A stretch of 6,345 nucleotides of DNA. It comes from Desulfobacterales bacterium. Lineage in GTDB: Bacteria > Desulfobacterota > Desulfobacteria > Desulfobacterales > JAFDCJ01. Each line of letters begins with the position of its first letter. Position 1 is the stretch's first letter. The stretch lies in NCBI GenBank assembly GCA_020345785.1, contig CP070771.1:1325315-1331659 (forward strand), given 5' to 3'. Below, piece by piece: positions 6,114-6,345 of this stretch. A program made the position numbers and the translations under genes. The notes beneath the pieces were generated by a model that was not told the origin of the DNA, ran no database searches, and worked only from the letters and a program-made list of their open reading frames with translations.

Positions 6114-6161
6114 AATTCGAATTCCTCATATATTCGCATTCTTTCTTTCGCTCCACCTTTT

Positions 6162-6329
6162 CCACAATCTGAAATCTGATCAATCCATCCACAATCCGCA
6201 ATCCAAATTTCCGACTTCCGAATGAACTATCTGTCTTCTGCCATCTGCCTTCCGTCTTCTGTCTTCTGACACCTGAAACCTTCTACTCTGTTCTCCGTCA
6301 CCCGCTCTCTGAACCCTGTGAACCCTGCC
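6162..6329. repeat. long degenerate heptanucleotide array with two unit types
   Basis: From 6162 the sequence can be cut into 7-base units almost to the window edge, about 24 units. The left part has AT-richer units (CTGAAAT, CACAATC, CGCAATC, CAAATTT, CCGACTT). From 6231 the units become pyrimidine-rich and much alike (CTGTCTT, CTGCCAT, CTGCCTT, CCGTCTT, CTGTCTT, CTGACAC, CTGAAAC). A one-base phase shift occurs near 6287, after which units such as CTGTTCT, CCGTCAC and CTGAACC follow. It lies in the leader of the cupin gene and shares 16 bases exactly with 1042-1057. No gene is seen between 6114 and 6345. Confidence 0.75.
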
Positions 6330-6345
6330 TGTGGGGTCGCAGCCC

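Overview
The window looks like a chromosomal segment from a moderate-GC Gram-negative bacterium, most likely a Desulfobacterota (deltaproteobacterial) lineage. That placement is an inference. It rests on the gene types (an FmdB zinc ribbon, a large PilZ-like/HEAT-repeat protein, a LOG-family remnant) and on spacers filled with degenerate 7-bp repeats and TTTCGTG-type inverted repeats, which I associate with that group. No rRNA, tRNA, CRISPR array or intact mobile element is visible.

Layout. At 1-225 (+) is the C-terminal end of a short-chain dehydrogenase/reductase. A spacer with nested palindromes (285-390) follows. At 474-692 (+) is a LOG-family (cytokinin-type nucleotide phosphoribohydrolase) gene that keeps its first ~16 and last ~55 residues but has lost the whole catalytic middle. 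The 485-bp spacer 693-1177 carries a 7-bp-periodic repeat. At 1178-1408 (+) is a small FmdB-type zinc-ribbon protein. It converges on a 940-residue minus-strand protein (1526-4348) with a PilZ-like N-terminus, a disordered linker, a helical middle and C-terminal HEAT-like repeats. The 541-bp AT-rich spacer 4349-4889 holds no confident gene. At 4890-5297 (-) is a RidA-family protein lacking the usual catalytic arginine. Two oppositely oriented heptamer arrays fill much of 5298-5726. At 5727-6113 (-) is a stand-alone cupin resembling the C-terminal domain of CapF-type capsule proteins. From 6162 almost to the window edge runs another, longer heptamer array.

The genes do not form an obvious pathway. 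They are single genes separated by repeat-rich spacers, with no operon-like spacing. The most unusual content is outside the genes: degenerate heptanucleotide arrays in three spacers, a palindrome that appears inserted into one arm of an inverted repeat, and an in-frame deletion remnant of a LOG gene. I do not see a convincing new multi-gene system here.
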